A stretch of 64,000 nt of DNA from Mycolicibacterium phocaicum (GTDB taxonomy: Bacteria; Actinomycetota; Actinomycetes; Mycobacteriales; Mycobacteriaceae), in contig NZ_AP022616.1 of assembly GCF_010731115.1 (NCBI RefSeq), positions 2,914,001 to 2,978,000 of the forward strand. The letters are read 5' to 3'. The position numbers and the translations under genes are program-made. Under the pieces are notes generated by a model. That model was not told the DNA's origin. It saw nothing but the letters and a program-made list of their open reading frames with translations, and ran no database searches. Shown here in pieces: positions 8,500-16,631 of the stretch. Each line of letters starts with the position of its first letter. The stretch's first letter is position 1.

Positions 8500-10164
8500 A
8501 TGGCTGATCACTCTCCCGCTGCCGACATCTCGACCACCTCAGCCTGGGAGGCGCTCACCGCGCACCACGCCGCGGTCGAGGCGACCACGCTGCGCGAGCT
8601 GTTTGCCGACGACCCGGACCGCGGCCGCGAGCTGACGCTGACCGTCGGCGACCTGTACATCGACTACAGCAAGCACCGGGTGACCAGGGAAACCCTTGCG
8701 CTGCTGCTCGATCTGGCCCGGGCGGCCGGGCTAGAGCAGCGGCGCGACGCGATGTTCGCCGGCGAGCACATCAACACCTCCGAGGACCGCGCGGTGCTGC
8801 ACACCGCGCTGCGGCTGCCCCGCGGGGCGTCGTTGGTGGTCGACGGCCAGGACGTCGTCGCCGACGTGCACTCGGTGCTCGACGAGATGGGCACCTTCAC
8901 CGATCGGCTGCGCAGCGGCGAGTGGACCGGGGCGACCGGCAAGCGCATCACGACCGTCGTCAACATCGGTATCGGCGGTTCCGACCTGGGGCCGGTGATG
9001 GTCGATCAGGCCCTGCGCCACTACGCCGATGCCGGTATCTCGGCCCGGTTCGTATCGAACGTCGATCCGGCCGACCTGGTGGCCAAGCTCGACGGACTCG
9101 ACCCTGCCACAACGCTTTTCATCGTCGCCTCCAAGACGTTCTCGACGTTGGAGACGCTGACGAACGCCACCGCCGCCCGCCGCTGGCTCGTCGCCGCACT
9201 CGGTGATGACGCTGTCGCCAAGCACTTCGTCGCGGTGTCGACCAACGCAAAGCTGGTGTCCGAGTTCGGCATTGACACCGCGAACATGTTCGGTTTCTGG
9301 GACTGGGTCGGCGGCCGCTACTCGGTGGACAGCGCCATCGGGCTCTCCGTGATGGCCGTGATCGGCAAGGAGCGGTTCGGCGAGTTCCTGGCCGGCTTCC
9401 ACCTGGTCGATGAGCACTTCCGCACCGCACCGCTGGAGGCGAATGCGCCGGCGCTGCTTGGCCTCATCGGCCTCTGGTACTCGGATTTCTTTGGCGCACA
9501 AGCACGTGCGGTGCTCCCCTACTCCAACGACATGGCCCGCTTCGCCGCCTACCTGCAGCAGCTGACCATGGAGTCCAACGGCAAGTCGGTGCGTGCCGAC
9601 GGCACCCCGGTGAGCACCGACACCGGCGAGATCTTCTGGGGCGAACCGGGCACCAACGGCCAGCACGCCTTCTACCAGCTGCTGCACCAGGGCACGCGGC
9701 TGGTGCCGGCCGACTTCATCGGTTTCAGCGAGCCGACCGACGACCTGCCCACCGCCGACGGCACCGGCAGCATGCACGACCTGCTGATGAGCAACTTCTT
9801 CGCCCAGACGCAGGTGCTCGCCTTCGGCAAGACCGCAGACGAGATTGCCGCCGAGGGCACCCCGGCTGACGTCGTCCCGCACAAGGTGATGCCCGGAAAC
9901 CGGCCCACCACTTCGATTTTGGCGACCAAGCTGACGCCGTCGGTGGTTGGCCAGCTGATCGCCCTGTACGAGCACCAGGTCTTCACCGAGGGCGTCATCT
10001 GGGGCATCGACTCGTTCGATCAGTGGGGCGTCGAACTGGGCAAGACCCAGGCCAAGGCCCTGCTGCCGGTCATCACGTCCGAGGCCGCGCCGGCCCCGCA
10101 GTCCGACAGCTCGACCGACGCCCTCGTGCGTCGCTACCGAGCGGAGCGCGGCCGCGTTTCCTGA
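8500..10164 (+). CDS. pgi: Glucose-6-phosphate isomerase
   Basis: The enzyme interconverts glucose-6-phosphate and fructose-6-phosphate in glycolysis and gluconeogenesis. The 554 residues are full length and carry [25 protein letters not shown] (phosphate binding), [40 protein letters not shown], and [19 protein letters not shown] with the catalytic Glu/His region. The reading frame is open further upstream, but ATG 8500 matches the family start ([11 protein letters not shown]) and has a TAGGGT box seven bases before it, which favours a leaderless message. A large palindrome begins one base after the TGA stop. Confidence 0.97.
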   Translation: MADHSPAADISTTSAWEALTAHHAAVEATTLRELFADDPDRGRELTLTVGDLYIDYSKHRVTRETLALLLDLARAAGLEQRRDAMFAGEHINTSEDRAVLHTALRLPRGASLVVDGQDVVADVHSVLDEMGTFTDRLRSGEWTGATGKRITTVVNIGIGGSDLGPVMVDQALRHYADAGISARFVSNVDPADLVAKLDGLDPATTLFIVASKTFSTLETLTNATAARRWLVAALGDDAVAKHFVAVSTNAKLVSEFGIDTANMFGFWDWVGGRYSVDSAIGLSVMAVIGKERFGEFLAGFHLVDEHFRTAPLEANAPALLGLIGLWYSDFFGAQARAVLPYSNDMARFAAYLQQLTMESNGKSVRADGTPVSTDTGEIFWGEPGTNGQHAFYQLLHQGTRLVPADFIGFSEPTDDLPTADGTGSMHDLLMSNFFAQTQVLAFGKTADEIAAEGTPADVVPHKVMPGNRPTTSILATKLTPSVVGQLIALYEHQVFTEGVIWGIDSFDQWGVELGKTQAKALLPVITSEAAPAPQSDSSTDALVRRYRAERGRVS

Positions 10165-10217
10165 GGGATTTGTGCACGATTTTCCGCGGCCGGCGCGGAA
10201 AATCGTGCACAAGTCCC
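10165..10217. terminator. Bidirectional palindromic terminator between pgi and the SDR gene
   Basis: A 24-bp arm starting GGGATTTGTGCACG at 10165-10188 is followed by a 5-base loop and its complement at 10194-10217, with one T-G wobble. It fills exactly the gap between the convergent stop codons of pgi and the SDR. A closely related palindrome sits at 15395-15451 between another convergent pair. Confidence 0.75.
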
Positions 10218-10966
10218 TACGCGAAGTACTTGGTGAAGCGCGGCGGCATCAACTTCATCACCTCGACCAAGGGCCACCACGGCCAGCCGGGGACGACGGC
10301 GCGACCCTTCTCCTTCTCGATGGCGTCGACCATGGCCTTCACACCGGTCTCGTTGTCGACCATGAGCATGGTGGAGTTGGATTTGGCGGTCATCTCGGAC
10401 TCGATGTAGCCGGGCTCCAGAACGGTGACCTTGATCGGACCGGACGGGTATTCGGCACGCAGCGACTCACCCAGCGACGTGACGCCGGCCTTGCTCGCGG
10501 CGTAGGCCGCCTTGTGCCCGGGCACGCCGACGTTGCCGAGCACCGACGACACCAGGACCAGGTGGCCCCGGCCCGCAGCCTTGAACATCTCCAGCGCCGT
10601 CTCGATCTGTACCAGCGCCGCAACGAGATTCGTCTCGATGGTCGCCTTGTTGGCCCACAATTTGCCGCCACCGAGCGGGTAGCCCTTGCCGATGCCGGCG
10701 TTGACGATGACGCAGTCGATACCGCCGAGCGCGTCGGACAGCTCATCGAAGACCTTGGGCACCTGGTCGTGGTCGTTGACGTCGAGCGCGGCGATGGCCA
10801 CGTTCACCCCGGGGTACTGCGCCGTCAACTCGGCCTTGAGTTGTTCGAGGTTGTCCAGCCGGCGGGCACACAGGGCCAGGTCGCGGCCCTTGGCGGCGAA
10901 CTGCCGGGCCATACCGGCGCCCAGGCCCGAGCTCGCGCCGGTGATGAGAATTTTCTGCCGAGTCAT
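10217..10966 (-). CDS. Short-chain dehydrogenase/reductase (Rv0945-like)
   Basis: This is a classical NAD(P)-dependent SDR of 249 residues. It shows the cofactor motif TGASSGLGAGMA near residue 10, the structural VNAGIGKG, the catalytic serine in VLVSSVLGN, and YAASKAGV with the catalytic Tyr and Lys. Its position next to pgi matches Rv0945 of M. tuberculosis. The ATG at 10966 gives MTRQKILITG; a longer frame upstream lacks a ribosome site and is less likely. The substrate is unknown. It is divergent from the secreted chorismate mutase gene. Confidence 0.88.
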   Translation of the reverse strand: MTRQKILITGASSGLGAGMARQFAAKGRDLALCARRLDNLEQLKAELTAQYPGVNVAIAALDVNDHDQVPKVFDELSDALGGIDCVIVNAGIGKGYPLGGGKLWANKATIETNLVAALVQIETALEMFKAAGRGHLVLVSSVLGNVGVPGHKAAYAASKAGVTSLGESLRAEYPSGPIKVTVLEPGYIESEMTAKSNSTMLMVDNETGVKAMVDAIEKEKGRAVVPGWPWWPLVEVMKLMPPRFTKYFA

Positions 10967-11026
10967 GCACTGCAGCGTAACCAACTCGACACGTGTCAAG
11001 AAAGGCCGCGGGTGCAAGATCGAGGT

Positions 11027-11572
11027 ATGAAGCTCGCCGCCCTGTTGATCGCCGTCGTGGGCCTGACGTCAGCGCCTCTCGCACACGCCGACGACGATCC
11101 GCTGCTCCGCTTGGTCGACACCGCGGCCCAACGGCTGCAGACCGCCGATCCGGTGGCCGCGGTCAAGTGGCTCAAGGGCGGCTCGATCGAGGATCCGGCG
11201 CGGGTCGATCAGGTGCTGACAGCGGTCGGCGCCCAGGCCACAGCGTCAGGCGCCGACCCAGCGTTCGTGCAGAAGGTGTTCACCGACCAGATTCACGCCA
11301 CCGAGGGCATCGAGTACCTGCGGTTCAGCCAGTGGAAGTTCGATCCGGCGACGGCTCCCACGACGGCGCCTGACCTGTCCGAATCACGCACGGCGATAGA
11401 CGGTTTCAATCGCACCATGGTCGCCGAGCTGGCGGCACAACAGGGCCTCCTGCACGGCCCGGGGTGCGCGGCCGCGGTCGATGCCGCCCGAGCACAGGTA
11501 GTGACGAACCAGCACCTCGACGCGCTGTACCAGCAGGCGCTCACAGCGGCGACCAGGAATTACTGCAACTGA
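11027..11572 (+). CDS. Secreted chorismate mutase (AroQ gamma class, Rv1885c-like)
   Basis: The 181-residue protein has a signal peptide (MKLAALLIAVVGLTSAPLAHA, cleavage expected after AHA) and a helical mutase domain. It aligns from memory with the exported M. tuberculosis mutase Rv1885c through LVDTAAQRL, ADPVAAVKW (catalytic Lys), FTDQIHATEGIEYLRFSQWK (active-site Thr and Glu) and LDALYQQALTAATRNYC. Two cysteines (GPGCAAAVD and NYC) sit where that family forms a disulfide. Its extracytoplasmic role is unknown. The stop lies one base from the convergent glycosylase stop. It is a monocistronic gene unrelated in sequence to the cytosolic AroQ. Confidence 0.88.
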   Translation: MKLAALLIAVVGLTSAPLAHADDDPLLRLVDTAAQRLQTADPVAAVKWLKGGSIEDPARVDQVLTAVGAQATASGADPAFVQKVFTDQIHATEGIEYLRFSQWKFDPATAPTTAPDLSESRTAIDGFNRTMVAELAAQQGLLHGPGCAAAVDAARAQVVTNQHLDALYQQALTAATRNYCN

Positions 11573-11573
11573 A

Positions 11574-12437
11574 TCACTTGAGCAGCTTCGACATGCGCCG
11601 GTCGGCCAGCACCTTGCCACCGGTCTGGCACGTCGCGCAGTACTGAAAAGACTTGTCCGCGAAGGACACCTCACGGACGGTGTCGCCGCAGACCGGGCAC
11701 GGTAATCCGGTGCGGGCATGGACCCGGAGCCCAGAGCGCTTCTCCCCCTTGAGGGTTGCCGCTCCTTGTCCGACACTTCGGGTCACGGCATCGGTGAGCA
11801 CCGAGATCATCGCGTCATGCAAGGTCGCCAACTGTTCCGCGGTCAGCTTGCCCGCGGTCGCGAACGGCGACAGCTTGGCCACATGCAGGATCTCGTCGCT
11901 GTAGGCGTTGCCGATTCCGGCGATGGTCCGTTGGTCGGTGATGACGTTCTTGATCCGCCCGGTGTTCCCGGCCAGCACCGCGCCGAGTTCCGCCGGGCCG
12001 AGCGACAGCGCGTCGGGTCCCAACGTGGCGATCTGCGGCACGGCCAGCGGATCGTTCACCAGCCAGACCGCCAGCCGCTTCTGCGTTCCCGCTTCGGTGA
12101 GGTCGAAACCCGGTGCCTCACCTGGCTTTCCGAGATGCACCCGCAGCGCGATCGGCCCCTTACCCGGCTTCAGCGGTGCGGCCGCCAGCTTCTCCGACCA
12201 GCGCAGCCACCCCGCCCGGGACAGGTGGGTGATCAGGTGCAGATCGCCCACCTGCAGTCCGAGGTACTTGCCCCAGCGGTTGGCGCCCGTCACTTCCTTG
12301 TCGTACAACGCCGTGGGCGGCGGGTCGAAGGTCTTGAGCACGGACAGAGCGGAGACGTCGACACGGCCCACCGGCAGTCCGACCGCATGACGACGCAGGT
12401 GATCGGCGAGCGCCTCGACCTCGGGAAGTTCCGGCAT
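11574..12437 (-). CDS. Fpg/Nei family DNA glycosylase/AP lyase
   Basis: The protein is a base-excision repair glycosylase that removes oxidised bases through its N-terminal proline. After Met it reads PELPEVEALADHLRR with catalytic Pro and Glu. It contains the H2TH segment ITDQRTIAGIGNAYSDEIL near residue 165 and ends in a zinc finger CPVC...CATC (GLPCPVCGDTVREV). All key parts are intact in 287 residues. By position it corresponds to Rv0944 of M. tuberculosis, which as I recall is much shorter, so this may be the undamaged form. It is divergent from the FUSC gene. Confidence 0.92.
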   Translation of the reverse strand: MPELPEVEALADHLRRHAVGLPVGRVDVSALSVLKTFDPPPTALYDKEVTGANRWGKYLGLQVGDLHLITHLSRAGWLRWSEKLAAAPLKPGKGPIALRVHLGKPGEAPGFDLTEAGTQKRLAVWLVNDPLAVPQIATLGPDALSLGPAELGAVLAGNTGRIKNVITDQRTIAGIGNAYSDEILHVAKLSPFATAGKLTAEQLATLHDAMISVLTDAVTRSVGQGAATLKGEKRSGLRVHARTGLPCPVCGDTVREVSFADKSFQYCATCQTGGKVLADRRMSKLLK

Positions 12438-12458
12438 GGGTTCAGGCTAGCGACTGGA

Positions 12459-12476
12459 TGTACCGCATGCTGTACA
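12459..12476. promoter_or_regulatory. 18-bp operator-like palindrome upstream of the FUSC gene
   Basis: TGTACCGCATGCTGTACA is a perfect inverted repeat except for one position pair (TGTAC-c-GCATGC-t-GTACA). It ends one base before the FUSC start codon and would cover the -10 region of a leaderless promoter. A regulator bound here would repress the transporter; its identity is unknown. Confidence 0.5.
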
Positions 12477-12477
12477 C

Positions 12478-14262
12478 ATGGCAGACCGCTCGGCACCCGC
12501 CCCGGCCACCAATCCGTTGCGACGCATGCTGGTCATGAATGCCGTACCGCGCCGCTGGCCGTTCGCGCTACGGGCCTCGTTCTGCATGATGGTGCCGATT
12601 CTCGTCGGGTGGGCGGCCGGTGACGTGTCGGCCGGGCTCGTCGCCACCATCGGTGGCTTCACCTCGCTTTACGGCAGCGGACGGCCGTATCTCAACCGCG
12701 CCATGTATCTCGGCGCCATCGCCGTGTCGTTCGCGGTGGTCGTGGCGCTCGGCGATTGGGCGGCCGCAACCCCGTGGTCCGCGGTGCTCGTGGTGACCGT
12801 CATCGCGATGATCGCGGTCCTGATCTGCCAGGCGCTGTCGGTCGGACCGCCCGGCGCCTACATGCCCGTGCTGGCGTGCGCGGCGGCGGTCGGGATCGCC
12901 ACCCAGCACTTGAGCCCGTGGCGACTGGGTGCGCTGGTGCTGGCCGGCGGCGCGTTCTCCTGGGTGGTGCACATGGCCGGAGTACTGGTCCGCCCGCGCG
13001 CGCCGGAACGGGCCGCGGTCGCCGGCGCCGCCGAAGCCGTGGCCACCTATATCGAAACCTCGTCGCCCGACGCCCGGCACCGCGCCGCCCAACTTCTGCA
13101 CGAAGCGTGGATCACTCTCGTCACGTTCCAGCCCGTGCGACCCAAGCCCGACGACACCCTCTACCGGCTGCGGATGACGAACCGCCGGCTGCACGTGTTG
13201 TTCGCCGAAGCCATGGCCGCCGCCGACCGCGGCCAACCGATGTCCGTCGACGGCGCCGCGCTGGCCCGGAATCTGGGTACGGTGCCCGACGACATCGGCG
13301 GCAGTTTCGAGGGCCTGATCCCGCTGGGACGGCCGTCCGTCGCGACGCTGCTGCGCCGGGCGGTGACGCCGGGGTCTCCCGCACTGACCGCGGCACTGCG
13401 CACCGCGGTCGCCGTTGCGATCGCGGGCACCGTCACCGTCGGCCTGAACATGGACCACGCGTACTGGGCCATGGCGGCAGCGGTCCTGATGCTGCATCAG
13501 GGTTTCGATTGGCGGCGCACCGTACAACGCGGCATCGAACGCACTCTGGGCACGTGGCTCGGCCTGCTGCTGGCGGGCGGCGTCCTGCTCGCCGCGCCGG
13601 GTGGACCGTGGCTCGCCGTCATCGTCGGCACGCTGCAGTTCCTCATCGAGATGTTCGTGGTGCGCAACTACACCGTCGCGGTCATCTTCATCACGCCCGC
13701 GGCATTGACCATCGCGTCGGGCGGACACCACATCACCGACGTGCCCGCCATGCTGCTCGCTCGGGGCGTCGACACCGTGATCGGTTGTGCGGTGGCACTT
13801 CTCGTGTTGCGGCTGACCAGGCGCGGCCACCCCGCGGCGCGCCCCGCCGAGTCGATCGCGACGACGCTGGACGCCGTCGCCATCGTCGTCGGCCATCTGG
13901 CCGCGGGCGCCGTCACCACTGACCAGGCCCGCAACGACCGTCGCGACCTACAACTACGTGCAATGGCCATGCTTCCGGTGTACGACACCGCCATCGGCGG
14001 CTCGACCCGGAGCCGGGTTGCGGCAGAACGACTTTGGCCGACCATCGTCGCGACCGAGCAACTCACCTACCGGACGCTCGCCGCGGCATGGGCCACTGAG
14101 CATGCCGAGGCGCCGTTCACCCCCGACGACGCCGAGCGGTTGACCGCGACCATCGGCGACCTGGCCGACGCGGTCCGCACCGGTCGCCCAGCTGCGGACA
14201 TCGCCGAGCTACCAGCCTTCGGCGCCAACGAATTACGCGCGATCTGGGCGTCGCTGGCCTAG
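12478..14262 (+). CDS. FUSC family membrane protein (aromatic-acid exporter-like)
   Basis: The 594-residue protein has the repeated FUSC plan: about six membrane helices from residue 25 to 170, a soluble helical stretch (170-300), and a second block of helices from about 305 to 450 (RTAVAVAIAGTVTVGLNMDHAYWAMAAAVLML), then a soluble C-terminal tail. Proteins of this family export aromatic or other small acids from bacteria. The substrate here is unknown, though two chorismate-mutase genes lie nearby. Its TAG stop is formed by the TA target duplication plus the first G of an IS630-type element, so the gene is intact but has lost its original terminator. Confidence 0.82.
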   Translation: MADRSAPAPATNPLRRMLVMNAVPRRWPFALRASFCMMVPILVGWAAGDVSAGLVATIGGFTSLYGSGRPYLNRAMYLGAIAVSFAVVVALGDWAAATPWSAVLVVTVIAMIAVLICQALSVGPPGAYMPVLACAAAVGIATQHLSPWRLGALVLAGGAFSWVVHMAGVLVRPRAPERAAVAGAAEAVATYIETSSPDARHRAAQLLHEAWITLVTFQPVRPKPDDTLYRLRMTNRRLHVLFAEAMAAADRGQPMSVDGAALARNLGTVPDDIGGSFEGLIPLGRPSVATLLRRAVTPGSPALTAALRTAVAVAIAGTVTVGLNMDHAYWAMAAAVLMLHQGFDWRRTVQRGIERTLGTWLGLLLAGGVLLAAPGGPWLAVIVGTLQFLIEMFVVRNYTVAVIFITPAALTIASGGHHITDVPAMLLARGVDTVIGCAVALLVLRLTRRGHPAARPAESIATTLDAVAIVVGHLAAGAVTTDQARNDRRDLQLRAMAMLPVYDTAIGGSTRSRVAAERLWPTIVATEQLTYRTLAAAWATEHAEAPFTPDDAERLTATIGDLADAVRTGRPAADIAELPAFGANELRAIWASLA

Positions 14263-14286
14263 TGTCCTGCGCCGTAAATTAGTTGA
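14262..14286 (+). repeat. Left terminal inverted repeat of the IS630 element
   Basis: The outer 13 bases GTGTCCTGCGCCG match the right end perfectly. After two mismatches AATT matches, and after one more GTTGA matches. The -10-like TAGAAT for the transposase lies just inside at 14294-14299. Confidence 0.85.
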
Positions 14287-14305
14287 TTAATTGTAGAATT
14301 GGCGG

Positions 14306-15397
14306 GTGGGAACCAGGGGTAGGCCGGTAGTCGAGTTGGTGTTGACCGACGACGAACGTGAGACGTTGCAGCGGTGGGCCCGTCGATCGAAGTCCTCGCA
14401 GGCGTTGGCCCAACGTTGTCGGATCGTGTTGGGTTGCGCGGCAGGGAAATCCAACAAGGAAGTCGCCGCTGATGAAGGTGTGTGGCCGCAAACGGTCGGC
14501 AAATGGCGTGGACGGTTCCTGGAGGCGCGACTGGAGGGTCTGGCCGATGAGCCGCGTCCTGGTGCGCCGCGCAAGATCACCGACGAGGCGGTCGAGCAGC
14601 TGATCGTGGCCACGTTGGAGCGTCAACCCAAAGGCGCCACGCACTGGTCGCGGTCTTCGATGGCGGCTGAGACCGGGTTGTCGAAGTCAACGGTCGGACG
14701 GATCTGGAAGTCGTTCGGCCTCAAGCCGCATCAGGTGGACACCTTCAAGATCAGCAACGACCCGCAGTTCGTCGACAAGGTCCGTGACGTCGTGGGGTTG
14801 TATCTGGACCCGCCGGAGAAGGCACTGGTGCTCTGCGTCGATGAAAAATCGCAGATCCAGGCCTTGGATCGCAGCGCGCCGGTGCTGCCGATGATGCCCG
14901 GCATGCCCGAGCGCCGCACCCATGACTACGTGCGGCACGGAATCACCACCTTGTTCGCCGCCCTGGATGTGGCCACCGGCGAGGTCTACGGCTCGATTCA
15001 CCGCCGGCACCGCGCGATCGAGTTCAAGAAGTTCTTGACCAAGTTGGACAACACCGTGCCCGCTGACCTGGACGTCCATCTGATCTGCGACAACTACTCG
15101 ACGCACAAATCGCCGACAGTAACCAAATGGCTTGCCGCCCATCCCCGATTCCACATGCACTTCACCCCGACCTACTCGTCGTGGCTCAACCAGGTCGAGC
15201 GGTGGTTCGGGTTACTCACCGACCAGAAACTGCGCCGCGGCGTTCACCGCTCAATTCAGGCCCTCGAGAAGGACATTCGCGAGTGGATCGCAGACTGGAA
15301 CGACAACCCCCGCCCGTTCAACTGGACGAAGACCGCCGACGAGATCTTCGAACGACTCGGTTCATATCTTCAACGAATTCCCGGCGCAGGACACTAG
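14306..15397 (+). CDS. IS630 family transposase
   Basis: The 363-residue DDE transposase moves its IS by cut-and-paste into TA sites. An N-terminal helix-turn-helix region (KSSQALAQRCRIVLGCAAGKSNKEVAA, then TVGKWRGRFLE) is followed by a second DNA-binding domain and the catalytic core with D in VLCVDEKSQIQ, D in LICDNYSTHKS and E in WLNQVERWFG. The GTG start lies seven bases after TAGAAT, so the message is probably leaderless. The stop codon TAG is not inside the element: TA is the target duplication and G is flanking DNA. Confidence 0.95.
   Translation: MGTRGRPVVELVLTDDERETLQRWARRSKSSQALAQRCRIVLGCAAGKSNKEVAADEGVWPQTVGKWRGRFLEARLEGLADEPRPGAPRKITDEAVEQLIVATLERQPKGATHWSRSSMAAETGLSKSTVGRIWKSFGLKPHQVDTFKISNDPQFVDKVRDVVGLYLDPPEKALVLCVDEKSQIQALDRSAPVLPMMPGMPERRTHDYVRHGITTLFAALDVATGEVYGSIHRRHRAIEFKKFLTKLDNTVPADLDVHLICDNYSTHKSPTVTKWLAAHPRFHMHFTPTYSSWLNQVERWFGLLTDQKLRRGVHRSIQALEKDIREWIADWNDNPRPFNWTKTADEIFERLGSYLQRIPGAGH
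15370..15394 (-). repeat. Right terminal inverted repeat of the IS630 element
   Basis: Read on the minus strand this end starts GTGTCCTGCGCCG and continues ggAATTcGTTGA. The transposase coding frame runs through this repeat to the boundary. Confidence 0.85.
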
Positions 15398-15451
15398 GGA
15401 TTTGTGCACGAAAATCCGCGCTTGCCGCGAAAAAAAGTGCACAAATCCCTA
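15395..15451. terminator. Palindromic terminator, now beyond the IS630 element
   Basis: The outer arms TAGGGATTTGTGCAC (15395-15409) and GTGCACAAATCCCTA (15437-15451) are perfect complements; the inner part pairs imperfectly through CGCG/CGCG. It resembles the palindrome after pgi (10165-10217). Before the IS arrived its first three bases were the TAG stop of the FUSC gene; its last three are the TAG stop of the convergent holin-like gene. Confidence 0.75.
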
Positions 15452-15844
15452 CTTCTCGATGGCGCGCTGCACCAGACCCAGTGCCCAGCCGACGATCGAC
15501 AGCAGAATCGCCGCCCAGATCGCGGTGAACCAGAACTGGTCGATGCCCAGGCCCCAGTGTGTGGTGTTCTCGGTGATCCACGACGTGATCCACAGCATCC
15601 AGGCGTTGATGACGACGTGGATCAGGCCGAGGGTGAGGATGTACAGCGGAATCGCGAACAACTGCACGATCGGCTTGATGATGGCGTTGACCAACCCGAA
15701 GACGAACGCCACGACCAGAATGATGCCGACGCGCTCGAGTTGCGAAGCGCCCACCGGGAAGACGAAGTAGATGCCCGACACCATGCGCGTGACCACCCAC
15801 AACGCGAGGCCGGTCACCGCGGCCCGCAGCAGCAACGATTTCAT
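15449..15844 (-). CDS. Phage holin family 4-type small membrane protein
   Basis: This 131-residue integral membrane protein has four hydrophobic helices (starting MKSLLLRAAVTGLALWVV) and the conserved GLVNAIIKPIVQLFAIPLYILTLG-type stretch of the Phage_holin_4_2 family. Such proteins are chromosomal in many bacteria and their role is unclear; this is not evidence of a prophage. The ATG overlaps the cobF stop as ATGA, so translation is coupled to cobF. A functional link to cobalamin synthesis is not established. Confidence 0.82.
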   Translation of the reverse strand: MKSLLLRAAVTGLALWVVTRMVSGIYFVFPVGASQLERVGIILVVAFVFGLVNAIIKPIVQLFAIPLYILTLGLIHVVINAWMLWITSWITENTTHWGLGIDQFWFTAIWAAILLSIVGWALGLVQRAIEK

Positions 15845-16587
15845 GATGTCGATTCTGCCCGCAGCAGATAGATGTCCATGATCCAGCCGTGCCGCATCCG
15901 GGCCTCGGCCCGCTCCCGGGCGATCTGTTCCCCGACCGCGCCGACGGTGCCGGCGATGAGTATCTCGTCCGGTGTCCCGAGGTAGGCGCCCCACCAAATC
16001 CGGGTCTGCGGCGGGCATTCCAGAAAAGAGCATTCACCGTCGAGCATCACCACAGCGGCCCCAGTCAGCCCGTGCTCCCGCAGCTGACGGCCGGTGGTGA
16101 TCAGCACCGGTTCGCCAATATCGTTGAGCGGGATGCGATGTCGGGCGGTGAGTGCCTGGATGGCGGTGATGCCGGGAATGACGTCGAACTCGAACTCGAC
16201 GTGTTCGGCGACGCGGTCCAGGATGCGCAGGGTGCTGTCGTAGAGCGACGGGTCGCCCCACGCCAAGAACGCGCCGACACCGTCTGGACCGAGTTCGGTC
16301 TCGATGGCGTCGGCCCACAGCCGGGCCCGCGCGGCATGCCATTCGGCCACGGCCTCGTGGTACTCACGGTCTTTGGCCCGCTTGGGATCCGGCAGCGCCA
16401 CGAACCGGTAGCCGGGCTTCTCGATGAACCGCTCACAGATCAGGCGGCGCAGCGCGACGAGGTCATCCTTGGTATCGCCCTTATCCATGGCGAAGAACAC
16501 CTGAGTGTCGTTGAGCGCCGTGACGGCCTGGGCGGTGACGTAGTCCGGGTCGCCGGCGCCGATACCGATGACGTGGATGGTGCGCAT
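15841..16587 (-). CDS. cobF: Precorrin-6A synthase (deacetylating)
   Basis: CobF is the SAM-dependent methyltransferase that methylates precorrin-5 at C1 with loss of acetate in aerobic cobalamin synthesis. The 248 residues begin MRTIHVIGIGAGDPDYVTAQ, the SAM/tetrapyrrole methylase signature, and include AFLAWGDPSLYDSTLRI and VIPGITAIQALTA, the second conserved motif. The C-terminal IWWGAYLGTPDEILIAGTVG is typical of CobF. M. tuberculosis lacks cobF, so retention here suggests a complete aerobic pathway elsewhere in the genome. No cobalamin riboswitch is visible in the short upstream region. Confidence 0.9.
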   Translation of the reverse strand: MRTIHVIGIGAGDPDYVTAQAVTALNDTQVFFAMDKGDTKDDLVALRRLICERFIEKPGYRFVALPDPKRAKDREYHEAVAEWHAARARLWADAIETELGPDGVGAFLAWGDPSLYDSTLRILDRVAEHVEFEFDVIPGITAIQALTARHRIPLNDIGEPVLITTGRQLREHGLTGAAVVMLDGECSFLECPPQTRIWWGAYLGTPDEILIAGTVGAVGEQIARERAEARMRHGWIMDIYLLRAESTS

Positions 16588-16631
16588 CCGCGAAGGCTAG
16601 CCGCCCGCGGCAGCCGCACATTTATCCAGTA

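Larger units (their letters stand above)
14262..15394 (+). mobile_element. IS630-family insertion sequence, 1133 bp, complete
   Basis: The element begins GTGTCCTGCGCCG and ends with the exact complement CGGCGCAGGACAC. The similarity continues inward as nnAATTnGTTGA, giving terminal repeats of about 25 bp. TA dinucleotides flank both ends (14260-14261 and 15395-15396), the target duplication of the IS630/Tc1 group. It holds one intact transposase gene in frame with no stop or frameshift, so it could be active. It sits in the stop codon of the FUSC gene. Confidence 0.93.

Noticed and set aside
12568..13896. A 442-codon minus-strand frame opposite the FUSC gene
   Set aside because: It is Arg/Gly/Asp-rich with no motif or ribosome site, and the plus-strand frame encodes a clear membrane protein.
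15449..15844. Holin-like gene as evidence of a prophage
   Set aside because: The Phage_holin_4_2 family is widespread on bacterial chromosomes, and no other phage gene lies nearby.
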